DNA from: Candidatus Micrarchaeaceae archaeon
GTDB lineage: Archaea > Micrarchaeota > Micrarchaeia > Micrarchaeales > Micrarchaeaceae
Length of the DNA stretch: 7,740 bases
Assembly: GCA_027310535.1 (NCBI GenBank)
Contig: DAIDAQ010000062.1
Span: 1 to 7,740, forward strand
Direction of reading: 5' to 3'
Numbering within the stretch: position 1 is the first letter of the stretch; every line of letters starts with the position of its first letter. The notes under the pieces are model-generated. The model made no database searches. It had not been told where the DNA came from and worked only from the letters and a program-made list of their open reading frames with translations. Made by a program: the position numbers and the translations under genes. Of this stretch, positions 6,537 to 7,740 are shown in pieces.

Positions 6537-7537
6537 CCACTGTATTGGTGACAGGAGGCGCCGGGTACATAGGGAGCACACTGGTGCCGATGCTCCTCGG
6601 CAGAGGCTATAAGGTCAAGGTGCTCGACCTCTGCCTATATGGAGAGAAATCTCTGGATGCCGTGTCAGACAGGATCACCCTTATCAAAAAGGACACACGC
6701 TTCGTCGGCGCGGCAGCCCTAGACGGCGTTGATGCTGTAGTGGACATGGCAGCGATCTCTAATGATCCGACTGGGGACCTGGATCCTGTAGCCACGTACG
6801 ACATCAACTGGCTTGGCAGGGTGAGGATCGCAAACATGGCTAAGAGGGGAGGCGTGAAGAGGTACATCCTCGCTTCATCATGCAGCGTGTACGGCTTCCA
6901 GGACGGCATGCTGAAGGAGACGTCACCAACCAACCCGATTACAGCGTACGCCAAATGCAACGTACTGTGGGAGAAAGACACATTGAACCTGAGCGGCAAG
7001 CGTTTTTCTGTCACAGCACTGCGGCAGGCGACCGTATATGGGCTTTCCAAGAGAATGAGGTTTGACCTCGCGGTAAACACAATGGCGCTTAGCTGCTTCA
7101 AGGGCAACAGCATAACAATAGATGGGGATGGCAGCCAGTGGAGGCCATTCGTGCACGTGAAGGACACGTCGATGGCATTCATCGCTGCGCTCGAGTCTGA
7201 GGAGGAGAAGGTGAAAGGCGAGACGTTCAACGTTGGCTCAAACCGCCAGAACTACCAGATAATGGAGCTTGCAGGGATCGTCGGCGCGAACGTGGGCTCA
7301 GCAGAAATGGTAAAGATAAATTTCAACATGGCCAACAGGGACACAAGGAGCTACAAGGTAAGCTTCGACAAGGTTAGGCAGGTGCTGGGCTTCAGACCAA
7401 AGTACACGCCGGCCAACGGTGCGGCTGAGATATACCATGCACTGGAGAGCGGTGCGATAAAGGATGAGCTGCGGATGCACACCGTTAACTGGCTGAAGCA
7501 GCTTAACGGTAAGAGCGGAAGAGAGGTGATATGGTGA
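6533..7537 (+). CDS. NAD-dependent epimerase/dehydratase (extended SDR) with Asn at the usual catalytic Lys
   Basis: Predicted NDP-sugar epimerase or dehydratase of 334 residues. The Rossmann motif GGAGYIG (8-14) is clear. DMAAISNDPTGDLDP (71-85) and TYDINWLG (88-95) mark a subgroup of polysaccharide-cluster SDRs. The catalytic Ser region is ASSCSVYG (114-121). The active-site Tyr is Tyr139 in TAYAKCN, but the position four after it, normally Lys, is Asn143 (AAC, 6959-6961). A Lys does occur at +2 (Lys141). LRQATVYG (163-170) and the substrate-domain segment GSQWRPFVHVKD (200-211) follow, with FNVGS further on. The start overlaps the transketolase C stop as ATGA, and the 3' end overlaps the nucleotidyltransferase start, so the operon is tightly coupled. 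The substrate is unknown. The Asn may weaken catalysis, reflect a sequence error (one base from AAG/AAA), or define a variant. Confidence 0.85.
   Translation: MTTVLVTGGAGYIGSTLVPMLLGRGYKVKVLDLCLYGEKSLDAVSDRITLIKKDTRFVGAAALDGVDAVVDMAAISNDPTGDLDPVATYDINWLGRVRIANMAKRGGVKRYILASSCSVYGFQDGMLKETSPTNPITAYAKCNVLWEKDTLNLSGKRFSVTALRQATVYGLSKRMRFDLAVNTMALSCFKGNSITIDGDGSQWRPFVHVKDTSMAFIAALESEEEKVKGETFNVGSNRQNYQIMELAGIVGANVGSAEMVKINFNMANRDTRSYKVSFDKVRQVLGFRPKYTPANGAAEIYHALESGAIKDELRMHTVNWLKQLNGKSGREVIW
7523..7530 (+). promoter_or_regulatory. Shine-Dalgarno site of the nucleotidyltransferase gene
   Basis: GAGGTGAT directly precedes ATG 7531 and matches the complement of the archaeal 16S 3' end over eight bases. 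Its GAGG core is 4 nt from ATG 7531 and 7 nt from GTG 7534. The 7-nt spacing and the canonical MKGVILAGG beginning slightly favour GTG, while codon preference favours ATG. Confidence 0.6.
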
Positions 7538-7740
7538 AGGGAGTGATACTCGCGGGAGGGGCAGGTACGCGGCTGCTGCCGCTAACAGAGAGGATAAACA
7601 AGCACCTCCTGCCTGTATACAACAGGCCGATGATATTCTATCCGATAGAGTTCCTGAAAAGGCTTGGCGTTGGCGAGTTCCTCATCGTGACGAATAGGGA
7701 GAACGCAGGCCTTACTGAAGATATACTGGGTGACGGGAGG
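7531..7740 (+). CDS. Sugar-1-phosphate nucleotidyltransferase, RmlA-like (3' cut by window edge)
   Basis: The N-terminal 70 residues of an enzyme that joins a sugar-1-phosphate to an NTP, most likely glucose-1-phosphate thymidylyltransferase or a close relative. The signature is complete: KGVILAGGAGTRLLPLT near the N-terminus, then the conserved Lys in NKHLLPVYNRPMIFYPIE. The LLPVYxxPMIxYPIE wording is typical of RmlA rather than of CTP- or GTP-specific mannose enzymes, though nucleotide choice is not certain. The frame is open to the last base. Its start overlaps the preceding SDR stop (ATGGTGA), with a strong SD just before it. It probably supplies the NDP-sugar used by the SDR genes of this locus. 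Confidence 0.88.
   Translation, partial: MVKGVILAGGAGTRLLPLTERINKHLLPVYNRPMIFYPIEFLKRLGVGEFLIVTNRENAGLTEDILGDGR

Noticed and set aside
6607..7230. Long (207-codon) minus-strand open frame under the second SDR.
   Set aside because: The plus strand encodes an unmistakable SDR over the whole stretch; the antisense text has no recognisable domain.
1..7740. Mobile element, CRISPR or defence island.
   Set aside because: No transposase, integrase, terminal repeats, direct-repeat array or nuclease/toxin-like gene was seen on either strand.

Overview
The window looks archaeal. It carries the C-terminal part of an archaeal-type asparaginyl-tRNA synthetase, a SEC59/VTE5-type polyprenol kinase, a transketolase split into two subunits, a clear TATA-type promoter (TATATATAA at 4841-4849) and GGTG/GAGGT-type ribosome binding sites. 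Genes are tightly packed, often with 4-nt stop/start overlaps. Codon use favours ATA and AGG. The lineage cannot be fixed from this sequence alone. No RNA gene, mobile element, CRISPR array or attachment site was seen.

Layout. (1) 1-1656, plus strand: the 3' part of asnS, cut by the window edge, followed 6 nt later by a multi-pass membrane dolichol/phytol kinase-family protein. (2) 1690-4457, minus strand, convergent with block 1: in transcription order, a GT2 glycosyltransferase whose 5' end is out of frame, an extended-SDR NDP-sugar epimerase/dehydratase (ATGA overlap), and a second GT2-like glycosyltransferase. (3) 4458-4893: a divergent intergenic region of about 435 bp holding the plus-strand promoter and a possible degraded gene tail. 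(4) 4894-7740, plus strand: transketolase N subunit, transketolase C subunit, a second extended SDR (ATGA overlap), and the start of an RmlA-type sugar-1-phosphate nucleotidyltransferase that runs off the window.

Together, blocks 2-4 look like part of a cell-surface glycan locus. The nucleotidyltransferase would activate a sugar, the two SDRs would modify NDP-sugars, and the two GT2 enzymes would transfer sugars. The neighbouring polyprenol kinase could supply the lipid-phosphate carrier. The split transketolase may make or remodel a sugar precursor, or may be the cell's ordinary pentose-phosphate enzyme that happens to sit here.

Points most worth a second look: (a) the first minus-strand glycosyltransferase reads into its conserved GT2 N-terminus only if a 7-A homopolymer is read as 8 A or a -1 shift occurs, and two of its usual nucleotide/metal-binding motifs are altered; (b) the second SDR has Asn where the YxxxK catalytic lysine is expected; (c) the split transketolase lies inside a nucleotide-sugar operon.
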